From assembly GCF_013376105.1 (NCBI RefSeq), contig NZ_JAAMFM010000004.1:1-64000 (forward strand): a DNA stretch of 64,000 nucleotides, in the 5' to 3' direction. The position numbers and the translations under genes were made by a program. Each line of letters opens with the position of its first letter. Position 1 is the first letter of the stretch. Source of the DNA: Arthrobacter wenxiniae. Lineage in GTDB: Bacteria; Actinomycetota; Actinomycetes; Actinomycetales; Micrococcaceae. Shown one piece after another: positions 1 to 7,345 of the stretch. The notes below the pieces were generated by a model. That model made no database searches, had not been told where the DNA came from, and worked only from the letters and a program-made list of their open reading frames with translations.

Positions 1-1317
1 GACCGCGCCGTCGATCATGGTCATCATGGAGTGGCCGCTGTTGAGCCATTCGGCAAACACGAACGGCTTGAACGTGGAGCCGATCTGGAAGCCGCCGGAA
101 CCGTGCAGTGGCTGGCCGTTGGCGTCCTTGAGCGGAAGGGAAAAGTTGCCCATGTAGTTCCCCGGCTTCGTCGCCGGGTTGTACACGGTGTTCTGGGCCA
201 TGGTCAGGACCTTGCCCGTGCCGGGCTGGACGCTGACCACGTCGGCCCCGCGCTGCAGCGGGTCCGTGGGGCTCATGGTGTTGTCCACCCGGGTCTGGGC
301 GACCTTTTGCAGCTTGGGGTCGAGGGTGGTCTTGATGGTCAGCCCGCCCTGATACAGGAACTTGGCCCGGTCCTCCGGGGTGGCCCCGAAGGCCTTGTCG
401 TTGAGCACCAGCTGCTGGACGTAGTCGCAGAAGTACGGGGCCATGGCCGCGGCCACGCAGCCCTGGGACGGCTTGTTCAGGTGAACGGTCAGCGGCGCCT
501 TCACTGCGGCGTCGTGCTGCTTTTGGGTGATCATCTTCTGGGCCAGCATCTTGCCCAAGACCTCGTTGCGGCGCTTGACCACGTTGTCCGGGTGCGCCAC
601 GGGATCATAGACCGAGGGGCTGTTGACCACCCCGGCCAGCGCGGCGGCCTGGGGCAGGGTCAGGTTCTTCGCGGTCGTGTTGAAGTACAGCTTCGCGGCC
701 GCCTCGATCCCGTAGGCGCCGTTGCCGAAGTAAATGATGTTCAGGTAGCCCTGGAGGATGTCCTTCTTGGACATTGTCTTCTCCAGGTCGATGGCCTGCT
801 TCATTTCATTGATCTTGTCCGTGATGGACTTTTGCGCACCGAGTTTTGCCTGGTCCGTCTTGCCGGCCGTGACCAGGTTTTCGATGATCACATTGTTCAC
901 GTACTGCTGGGTGATGGTGGAGGCGCCCTCGCGCCCGCCCTGCAGGGTTGCCACCACGGCCCGCATGATGCCCGTCATGTCAATGCCGCCATGCTGGTAG
1001 AACCGGGCATCCTCGATGGCGACGATCCCGTTCTTGATGAAGGGCGACATGTTGGCGGACGTCACCGTCTGGCGGTCCTGCTCGTAAAACCTGGCGATCA
1101 CGGAGCCGTCATTGGCCAGCACGGTGGTTGCCTGCGCGGGGCTGTCGAGCTTGAGCGGCCCCGGGTTCGTGTTGAGGAACGTGTCGGTGCCTGAGACGGC
1201 CGCCGTGGCAACGGCCCCGGCGGGCACCATGAGCCCGGCCACCAGGACCCCGGCCACGCCGCAGGCCACGAAGAGCTTGAGCAAGTTTCCCAGGGTCGAT
1301 CCGGTGTCCCTCCACAT
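1..1317 (-). CDS. Class A penicillin-binding protein (transglycosylase/transpeptidase), 3' end cut by window
   Basis: Bifunctional peptidoglycan synthase that polymerises glycan strands and cross-links stem peptides outside the membrane. The first 439 residues are visible and the gene runs off the left edge. A hydrophobic anchor lies at about residues 11-40. The glycosyltransferase-51 motifs follow: IEDARFYQHGG with catalytic Glu102, then REGASTITQQ near 129-138. The transpeptidase SxxK box is STFK at 414-417. The SxN and KTG boxes must lie beyond the edge. I chose ATG 1317 because it directly precedes the membrane anchor. An in-frame ATG at 1353 would add 12 residues. The gene diverges from the YciO/Sua5 gene, leaving about 270 bp for promoters. 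Confidence 0.93.
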   Translation of the reverse strand, partial: MWRDTGSTLGNLLKLFVACGVAGVLVAGLMVPAGAVATAAVSGTDTFLNTNPGPLKLDSPAQATTVLANDGSVIARFYEQDRQTVTSANMSPFIKNGIVAIEDARFYQHGGIDMTGIMRAVVATLQGGREGASTITQQYVNNVIIENLVTAGKTDQAKLGAQKSITDKINEMKQAIDLEKTMSKKDILQGYLNIIYFGNGAYGIEAAAKLYFNTTAKNLTLPQAAALAGVVNSPSVYDPVAHPDNVVKRRNEVLGKMLAQKMITQKQHDAAVKAPLTVHLNKPSQGCVAAAMAPYFCDYVQQLVLNDKAFGATPEDRAKFLYQGGLTIKTTLDPKLQKVAQTRVDNTMSPTDPLQRGADVVSVQPGTGKVLTMAQNTVYNPATKPGNYMGNFSLPLKDANGQPLHGSGGFQIGSTFKPFVFAEWLNSGHSMMTMIDGAV

Positions 1318-1586
1318 CGACGAGATTCTTGGTCCTTGCGATCCTCTGGGCATCCTGGGGAGGGCCTTCCTGTGCAGACGTGCTGTTCTCTGCCGGGGCG
1401 GCCAGCATCTACGTGGCTGGCCGTGCCGGCATTTGCTTGACGGGCGTTCTGGGGCTTGGCGGCGGCATCCGTAAAAGATGGCACAAGTGAAGTGTGCACC
1501 CTTTTGGTGGGAATTCCCTGAAAGTGCCGCCCAAAAGGCCCGCCCAATGCAGCGGCGCGCTGCCCGGCAGACGTAAGCTTGCGTGC

Positions 1587-2207
1587 ATGGCCAAGTTCTT
1601 TGACATCCACCCCCACGACCCCCAGGCCCGATCGGTGGCCCAGGTGGTGGCGCTGCTGCGGGACGGCGGGCTGATCGCCTACCCCACGGACTCCTGCTAC
1701 GCCCTCGGGGCACAGATCGGCAACCGGGAGGCGTTGGACCGGATCCGGGCCATCCGCCGCCTGGACAGCAAGCACCACTTCACGCTGGTCTGCAAGGACT
1801 TCGCCCAGCTGGGCCAGTTCGTCATGGTGGACAATGACATTTTTCGCAGCATCAAGGCCGTCACCCCGGGCCCGTACACCTTTATCCTGCCGGCCACCAA
1901 GGAAGTCCCGCGCCGCATGGCCCACCCGAAGAAGAAGACGGTGGGCGTGCGCATCCCGGACAGCCGCCTGATCCACGCCATCCTGGAGGAGCTGGGCGAG
2001 CCGCTGCTTTCGAGCACCCTGCTGCTTCCCGACGAGGAGGAACCGCTGACGCAGGGCTGGGAGATCAAGGAGACCCTGGACAACGTGGTGGATGCCGTGA
2101 TTGACTCCGGCGACGTCGGCGCCGAGCCCACCACGGTGGTCGACTTCTCCAGCGGCTACGCCGAAGTGGTCCGGCGCGGCATGGGCGATCCTTCCCGCTT
2201 CGAATAG
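1587..2207 (+). CDS. L-threonylcarbamoyladenylate synthase family protein (Sua5/YciO/YrdC)
   Basis: A 206-residue protein of the YrdC-like fold. Sua5/YrdC members make threonylcarbamoyl-AMP for the t6A37 modification of ANN-decoding tRNAs; the YciO branch is related but its role is less certain. Visible family motifs are LIAYPTDSCYALG (about 30-42), GPYTFILPAT, VGVRIPD and PLLSSTLLLP. There is no C-terminal Sua5 domain. The length and the SKHHFTLVCKDF segment fit the YciO subgroup. The ATG at 1587 lacks a clear Shine-Dalgarno sequence, but a TAAGCT -10-like box at 1574-1579 lies 7 nt upstream, so a leaderless transcript is possible. An upstream in-frame ATG at 1494 would add 31 residues with no family similarity. 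Confidence 0.88.
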   Translation: MAKFFDIHPHDPQARSVAQVVALLRDGGLIAYPTDSCYALGAQIGNREALDRIRAIRRLDSKHHFTLVCKDFAQLGQFVMVDNDIFRSIKAVTPGPYTFILPATKEVPRRMAHPKKKTVGVRIPDSRLIHAILEELGEPLLSSTLLLPDEEEPLTQGWEIKETLDNVVDAVIDSGDVGAEPTTVVDFSSGYAEVVRRGMGDPSRFE

Positions 2208-2216
2208 CCCCAAAAG

Positions 2217-2230
2217 GTACCGGCCGGTAC
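2217..2230. promoter_or_regulatory. 14-bp perfect palindrome GTACCGGCCGGTAC
   Basis: A perfect inverted repeat just after the YciO/Sua5 stop and about 65 bp upstream of the GH25-like gene. It could be an operator for the downstream gene or a chance GC-rich palindrome. No T-run follows, so it is a poor terminator. Confidence 0.25.
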
Positions 2231-2295
2231 TCTGGCGCAGGCCCCCCCGCAGTGCTTGACTTGGTGCTACACATCTTGCGAAAAGGGCTGCACAG

Positions 2296-3927
2296 ATGAG
2301 CATGCGTCTTGCCTTCCGCCCGCCCGGCTCCGCAGCACCACGAGGCCCGCTGCGGCTGCTGGCGGTCATTGCCGCCTGCGCGGCGCTGGTGCTGGGCTTT
2401 CTGGTGTCCCTGGCCTTTTCGGCCGCGCCGGCCCAGGCTGCTCCGCTTTCCGGAAACGACATTTCCTGGCCCCAATGCCCGACGTCGGAGGGCGGCTCCG
2501 GCCTGCCCCTCCCGCCCGATTCGGCCCAGTTCGTCATCATTGGCCTCACGAAGGGGCTGCCCTTCACCACCAATCCCTGCCTGTCGTCCCAGGTCGGCTG
2601 GGCGAAGTCCGGCAACAAGCCGGCACATGGCTACGCCATGGCCGCCTTCCCCACGGCCGCCCAGCTCTCCAGCTACAAGGGCCGGGGCCCATGGTCATCC
2701 GCCACGCGGGCCGGACAGCTGTCCAATGTGGGCTACGCGGAGGCCTCGGCCGCCGTCAGCGCCATGGCAGGCGCCAGCTTCCGGCCGCCGGTGGTGTGGA
2801 TAGACGTCGAGCCGCGCACCGCGCAGCCGTGGCCTGCGTCGACGGCGGCCCAGCAGCGGGAGAACCGGCTCGTGGTGGAGGGCCTCATGCGGGGCCTCCG
2901 GGACGCGGGCTTCGCCTACGGCCTGTATTCCTTCGCGTCGGGCTGGGCCGCCATCACCGGTTCCTGGCTGCTGCCGGGCGTCCCCGTGTGGGCCACCGCG
3001 GGCCGGCTGGACTACCCCACCGAGGCGGCGGACATGTGCACCAGGGCCAGCTTCTCCGGCGGGCACGTGTACCTCTCCCAGTGGTATGACGACGTGCGCG
3101 ACTACGACATGAGCTGCGGTTCCTACGCTTTCACGAACCTGCCGATGCCCGGATCCTCCCTGTCCGGCTCGACCGGGGAATTCAACGGGGACTGGAACAA
3201 TGACGTGCTGGCGCGCGTCGGCTCCACGGGCCAGCTGCGCCTGTACCCGGGCAACGGCAAAGGCGCTTTCACGGCCGGGACAACAATCGGCACCGGATGG
3301 CAGGGCATGAGCGCCCTTGACACGGTGGGAGACTTCAACGGCGACGGGTACGGCGATGTCCTGGCCCGCGACGCGGCCGGCGCCCTGTGGCTGTACCCGG
3401 GCAACGGCCGCGGCGGCTGGCTCGCGCGCGTGAAGGTGGGCAGCGGCTGGAACGGATTCAGCGCGATCCTGGGCCCCGGGGACTTCAACGGCGACCAAAA
3501 GGTCGATGTGCTGGCCCGCGACGCGACCGGCGCCCTGTGGCTGTACCCGGGCAACGGCCGCGGCGGCTGGCTCGCGCGCGTGAAGGTGGGCAGCGGCTGG
3601 AACGGATTCAGCGCGATCCTGGGCCCCGGGGACGTCAACGGCGACGGGACGGCGGACATTCTGGCACGCCAGGCGTCCACGGGCGAGCTGTGGCTGTATC
3701 CTGGCAGCGGAAGGGGCACCTGGCTTTCCCGGGTCAGGGTGGGAATTGGCTGGAATTCCATGACGGCACTGGCGTCGCCCGGGGACTTCAACGGCGACCG
3801 CACCCCCGATGTCCTGGCCCGGGATGCTGCCGGCAATCTCTGGCTGTATGCGCGCAAGGGAAACACGGCCTGGTTCCCGCGCACGCAGGTCGGATGGGCC
3901 TGGAACTCCATCAACACCATTTTCTAG
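2296..3927 (+). CDS. Secreted GH25-like (DUF1906-type) protein with FG-GAP/VCBS-like repeats
   Basis: A 543-residue exported protein. Residues 1-49 form a Sec signal peptide: arginine-rich start, hydrophobic LAVIAACAALVLGFLVSLAF core and AQA-A cleavage site. Residues about 50-280 resemble a glycoside-hydrolase-25-like barrel, opening with GNDISWPQCP and carrying the acidic VVWIDVEPR strand. Conserved YGLYSFASGW and SQWYDDVRDYD blocks follow. Residues about 290-543 are five roughly 50-residue units of the type GDFNGDGxxDVLARDxxGxLWLYPGNG, as in calcium-binding FG-GAP propellers. The likely role is cell-wall binding or hydrolysis, but lytic activity is inferred. The ATG at 2296 has AAGGG about 9 nt upstream; MSM could also start at 2302. 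A smaller paralogue follows after 29 bp. Confidence 0.8.
   Translation: MSMRLAFRPPGSAAPRGPLRLLAVIAACAALVLGFLVSLAFSAAPAQAAPLSGNDISWPQCPTSEGGSGLPLPPDSAQFVIIGLTKGLPFTTNPCLSSQVGWAKSGNKPAHGYAMAAFPTAAQLSSYKGRGPWSSATRAGQLSNVGYAEASAAVSAMAGASFRPPVVWIDVEPRTAQPWPASTAAQQRENRLVVEGLMRGLRDAGFAYGLYSFASGWAAITGSWLLPGVPVWATAGRLDYPTEAADMCTRASFSGGHVYLSQWYDDVRDYDMSCGSYAFTNLPMPGSSLSGSTGEFNGDWNNDVLARVGSTGQLRLYPGNGKGAFTAGTTIGTGWQGMSALDTVGDFNGDGYGDVLARDAAGALWLYPGNGRGGWLARVKVGSGWNGFSAILGPGDFNGDQKVDVLARDATGALWLYPGNGRGGWLARVKVGSGWNGFSAILGPGDVNGDGTADILARQASTGELWLYPGSGRGTWLSRVRVGIGWNSMTALASPGDFNGDRTPDVLARDAAGNLWLYARKGNTAWFPRTQVGWAWNSINTIF
3361..3660 (+). repeat. Two 150-bp tandem units inside the FG-GAP region, nearly identical
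   Basis: Units 3361-3510 and 3511-3660 each encode 50 residues. Their first 120 or so bases match except for one G/A change (gcggcc against gcgacc). Neighbouring units of the same protein family are far more diverged at DNA level, which indicates a recent unit duplication or gene conversion. Confidence 0.9.
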
Positions 3928-3956
3928 GCGGTTCACGGCATGGGAGGACCGTCGGG

Positions 3957-4817
3957 ATGCGAATAGCGCTGGCGTTGGCGGCCCTCTCGGCCGGGGCGGG
4001 CCTCCTTGCCGGCTGCGCCCCCGCGCCGCCGGATCCACCGGGTCCGCCGTCGCGAACAACATCGTTGCCAACAACATCAAGGCACGTACTGGCCGGGAAC
4101 GACATTTCCTGGCCACAGTGCCCCGCGGCGGCCGGCGGCTACGGACTTCCCCTGCCGCCGGAATCCGCCGGGTTCGCCGTGATCGGGCTGAGCAACGGTT
4201 TGCCGTTTACGGCCAATCCGTGCCTGGCCTGGCAGCTCACCCGGGCCACCAACACCAACCTGCTGGCCCATGCGTATGCCATGGCGGCCTTCCCGACAGC
4301 CGCCCAGCTGCGCAGCCACGGGGCGGACGGCCCGTGGTCCCCGGCCACCCGCGATGGCCGGCTCTCGAATGCAGGCTTCGCCGAGGCGGCCGACGCCGTG
4401 GCCGGGATGGCAAGGGCCGGCTTCCTGCCGGGCGTGGTGTGGATTGACGTGGAACCGCACCGGCCGCAACCCTGGCCGGCGACCACCGCGGCCCGGCAGC
4501 GGGAGAACCGGCTCGTGCTGGGCGGACTGATGCGCGGGCTGCACGACGCCGGGCTGGCCTACGGGCTGTACTCGTTCGCCTCCGCGTGGGCAGGGATCAC
4601 CGGGTCCTGGAAGCTGCCCGGCGTCCCCGTCTGGGCGACAGCCGGGCAGGACACCCCCGCCCGGGCGCGGGCCATGTGCACGAAGCCGAGCTTCTCGGGC
4701 GGGCATGTCTATCTGGCCCAGTGGTACGACGACGTCCGCGACTACGATGTAACCTGCGGCACGTACGCATTCACGCCCCTGCCCCTTGCCGCGCCGCCGG
4801 AAGCCGACTTCCCCTGA
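3957..4817 (+). CDS. GH25-like lipoprotein, paralogue of the upstream gene
   Basis: A 286-residue protein with a lipoprotein signal: MRIALALAALSAGAGLLAGC ends in an LAGC lipobox with Cys20. A Pro/Thr-rich linker follows. The same GH25-like domain as the preceding gene comes next, with GNDISWPQCP, VVWIDVEPHRP, GLYSFASAWAGITGSW and AQWYDDVRDYD, but there are no FG-GAP repeats. The ATG at 3957 has GGGAGGA 8 nt upstream. The 29-bp gap to the upstream paralogue suggests cotranscription of a soluble secreted form and a membrane-tethered form. Enzymatic activity on peptidoglycan is inferred from fold similarity only. Confidence 0.82.
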   Translation: MRIALALAALSAGAGLLAGCAPAPPDPPGPPSRTTSLPTTSRHVLAGNDISWPQCPAAAGGYGLPLPPESAGFAVIGLSNGLPFTANPCLAWQLTRATNTNLLAHAYAMAAFPTAAQLRSHGADGPWSPATRDGRLSNAGFAEAADAVAGMARAGFLPGVVWIDVEPHRPQPWPATTAARQRENRLVLGGLMRGLHDAGLAYGLYSFASAWAGITGSWKLPGVPVWATAGQDTPARARAMCTKPSFSGGHVYLAQWYDDVRDYDVTCGTYAFTPLPLAAPPEADFP

Positions 4818-4823
4818 GGCAGG

Positions 4824-5783
4824 CTAAGGCAGGCCGGCGCCCCGCGCCGCCGTCCAGAGGGCATACCAGTCGGTGCGCGTCATGGCGGCAGCCACGCGCG
4901 GCGCGGCGGCGCAGGCGGCGATCCGCCCGGTGTTGGTGGTGCCGATGACCGGGGAGATCCGCGAGGGGTGGCGCATGAGCCAGCCCAGCACGATCGACTC
5001 CGGGCTTGCCCCGTAGCTGTCCGCAAGGGTGGCAACCAGCGCCGAGGCGGCGCCGTCGGCCGGTGACTCCGCGGTCCGTCCGGTGAAGCGCCCCTGCGCC
5101 AGCGAGCCGTAGGCCTGCAGTTCAATCCCGTGGCTTGCGGCGTGCTCGAGCGTCCCATGCGGGAATCCGGCGGCGAAGCCTTCGTCCCGGTTGACCAGGA
5201 CGGTGCTTTCCAGCCAGGCGCGCCGGCCCAGGCCCATCTCCAGCTGGTTGGCGACGATGGGCGCGTCCAACTGGTCCTGCAGGTACGCGATCTGGGCGCC
5301 GGACATGTTGGAGACGCCGAGCGCCCTCACCTGGCCGCTGGCCATGAGCGTGGCGAGGGTCCCGGAAAGTTCGCGCACGTCCATGAGCGGGTCGGGGCGG
5401 TGCAGGAGCAGCATGTCAACGTAGTCGGTGCGCAGCCGCTGCAGGCTCTCGTTGACGCGGGCCAGGACATTCTCCGCGCTGAAGTCGTAGCGGCCCGGGA
5501 GCCCGTCTGCGGCGGGCCGGATGCCGCACTTGGTTTGGAGCAGGATTTGCCCCCGCAGCCCGGGCGTGTCCGCCAGGACACGGCCGAACACCTCCTCCGA
5601 CTTTCCCATGCGGTAGATGTCCGCGTGGTCGAACAGGGAAATTCCGGCCTCGCGGGCGGCCTGGACGGCGGCCGCGGCCTGCTCCGTGTCCGCCGCGGTG
5701 AGGGGCGAATCGTCCCAGGTTCCGCCCAGGCCCATGCAGCCGTAAATGAGTCGCTGAGGGTGGGGCCGGTGCTCAGTGTCCAT
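4824..5783 (-). CDS. Aldo/keto reductase family oxidoreductase
   Basis: A 319-residue NADPH-dependent aldo/keto reductase of the bacterial YdhF-like type. The (beta/alpha)8 family markers are visible: LFDHADIYRMGKSEE with the catalytic Asp and Tyr, LLQTKCG with the Lys, and DMLLLHRPDP with the His. GVSNMS, a substrate-barrel strand, and IVLGWLMRHP, the cofactor end, follow. The substrate cannot be read from the sequence. The gene converges with the GH25-like lipoprotein gene, leaving a 6-bp gap, and diverges from dps. The ATG at 5783 fits the family N terminus MDTEHRPHPQRLIYGCMGLG. Confidence 0.9.
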   Translation of the reverse strand: MDTEHRPHPQRLIYGCMGLGGTWDDSPLTAADTEQAAAAVQAAREAGISLFDHADIYRMGKSEEVFGRVLADTPGLRGQILLQTKCGIRPAADGLPGRYDFSAENVLARVNESLQRLRTDYVDMLLLHRPDPLMDVRELSGTLATLMASGQVRALGVSNMSGAQIAYLQDQLDAPIVANQLEMGLGRRAWLESTVLVNRDEGFAAGFPHGTLEHAASHGIELQAYGSLAQGRFTGRTAESPADGAASALVATLADSYGASPESIVLGWLMRHPSRISPVIGTTNTGRIAACAAAPRVAAAMTRTDWYALWTAARGAGLP

Positions 5784-5904
5784 GCCACCACCTTGCCACG
5801 CCAGGTGGACCTTGCCCCTAGACGCGGCCGGAGAGGGTCGCTAGCGTGGAGCCAGCGCTGCCAATGCACCGGGCGCGGAAACAGCACACCAAAAGGAGCT
5901 GCAC

Positions 5905-6465
5905 ATGGTTGTCAAGAGGACCTCGCACGCCGGATACACCGTTCCCGGGCTGTCATTGCAGGATGGACACGAGGTGGCGGCAATCCTGCAGCCGCGGCTG
6001 CACGCGCTCAACGACCTGGCCCTGACCCTCAAGCACGCCCATTGGAACGTGGTGGGCCGGGACTTCATCAGTGTCCACGAAATGCTCGATCCGCAGATCG
6101 AGCAGGTCCGGGGCATGGTGGACGCGACCGCCGAGCGCATTGCCACGCTGGGCGTGTCCCCCAATGGCCTGCCGGGCGCCCTGGTGGGTGCCCGCAGCTG
6201 GGATGACTACGCCATAGGCCGGGCCGGCACGGCCGCCCACCTGGCCGCCCTCGACGTGGTGTACACCGGCTTCCTCAAGAGCCACCGGAAGGCCCTGGCC
6301 GACGTCGGCGGGCTGGACCCCATCACGGAAGACATGGTGATCGCCCAGTGCGCCGCACTGGAGAAGTTCCAGTGGTTCATGCGCGCCCATCTGGAGGACG
6401 ACGCCGGGGACCTCCTCAATGCCGGCGCCAAGACGGAGCGTTCAGCGGCCAGCAAGGCGAAGTAG
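5905..6465 (+). CDS. dps: Dps family ferritin-like DNA-binding/starvation protein
   Basis: A 186-residue Dps-type mini-ferritin that oxidises and stores iron, detoxifies peroxide and may coat DNA as a dodecamer. The inter-subunit ferroxidase residues are visible in LKHAHWNVVGRDFISVHEMLD (His, then His, Asp and Glu downstream). The HLEDDAGDLLNAG helix closes the fold. The C-terminal tail KTERSAASKAK is basic, and Lys/Arg residues also lie at the N terminus, fitting DNA contact. A strong AAAAGGAG lies 7 nt before the ATG at 5905. The SDR gene starts 7 bp after the stop, so the two are probably cotranscribed. Confidence 0.93.
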   Translation: MVVKRTSHAGYTVPGLSLQDGHEVAAILQPRLHALNDLALTLKHAHWNVVGRDFISVHEMLDPQIEQVRGMVDATAERIATLGVSPNGLPGALVGARSWDDYAIGRAGTAAHLAALDVVYTGFLKSHRKALADVGGLDPITEDMVIAQCAALEKFQWFMRAHLEDDAGDLLNAGAKTERSAASKAK

Positions 6466-6472
6466 GCGTCCG

Positions 6473-7303
6473 GTGGTCGAGCCCCGTCGGGAGCCGGCAG
6501 CCCCCTACCCGCGCCTCGCCATCGTGACCGGCGCCGACCGCGGCATCGGCCAGGCGACGGCCCTCGCGCTGGCGCGCGGCGGCTTCGACGTCGGCTTCAC
6601 GTGGCACGACGACGAAGCCGGCGCGGCGGACACGGCGCGGCAGCTCGCCGGGCTGGGGCGGGCCGGCCCCTCCACGTGGCTGGACACCACCGATCTGCCC
6701 TCCTGCGCACCGGCCATTGCTTCGCTGGCCGCTCGGCTCGGGGGCCTCGGCGCCTTCGTCAACAACGTCGGTGTGGGACTGGCCAGGCCCGTGCTGGACA
6801 CCCCGCTCACGGAGTGGACCCGCATTCTGGACACGAACCTCACCGGCGCCTTCCTCTGCCTGCAGGAAGCTGCCCGGCTGCTCGTGGACGGCGGCGCCGG
6901 CGGGCGCATGGTGGCCGTCACCAGTGTCCACGCCCACCAGCCCCGCTACGGGTATGGTGCCTACTGCGCCTCCAAGGCCGGGCTTGACGGGCTGGTCAAG
7001 GTGCTGGCCCTGGAGCTGGCAGCGCACGGGATCACCGTCAACGCCGTTGCCCCGGGTGAAATTGCCACACACCTGCCGGCGGACGAGCGCCGCCATGCCC
7101 ATGACATTCCCCGACCGGGCATCCCGCTGGGCCATGCCGGCACTGCGGCGGACGTGGCCGACGTCGTCGCGTTCCTTGCCTCTCCGGCGGCAGGGTACGT
7201 CACGGGCGCCAGCTGGGAGGTGGACGGCGGGATGTCGCAGATGGGGGCCCAGGCCAGCTCCCTGCTGCCGACGGACGCCTGGCGGGCCGCCCCGCACCAC
7301 TGA
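6473..7303 (+). CDS. SDR family oxidoreductase
   Basis: A 276-residue classical short-chain dehydrogenase/reductase. It has the TGADRGIGQA cofactor loop near the N terminus, the NNVGVG structural motif, and the catalytic Ser/Tyr/Lys of VTSVHAHQPRYGYGAYCASKAG. The tail GYVTGASWEVDGGMSQ is typical of the glucose/3-oxoacyl reductase branch. The start is taken as GTG 6473, 7 bp after the dps stop; a longer frame from ATG 6419 would overlap dps by 47 bp. The substrate is unknown. Its coupling to dps suggests expression in stress or stationary phase, which is an inference. Confidence 0.87.
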   Translation: MVEPRREPAAPYPRLAIVTGADRGIGQATALALARGGFDVGFTWHDDEAGAADTARQLAGLGRAGPSTWLDTTDLPSCAPAIASLAARLGGLGAFVNNVGVGLARPVLDTPLTEWTRILDTNLTGAFLCLQEAARLLVDGGAGGRMVAVTSVHAHQPRYGYGAYCASKAGLDGLVKVLALELAAHGITVNAVAPGEIATHLPADERRHAHDIPRPGIPLGHAGTAADVADVVAFLASPAAGYVTGASWEVDGGMSQMGAQASSLLPTDAWRAAPHH

Positions 7304-7345
7304 TCCCGGGCCGCCCGTGACCAGCGGACCGGGCGGTGCCGGCGG

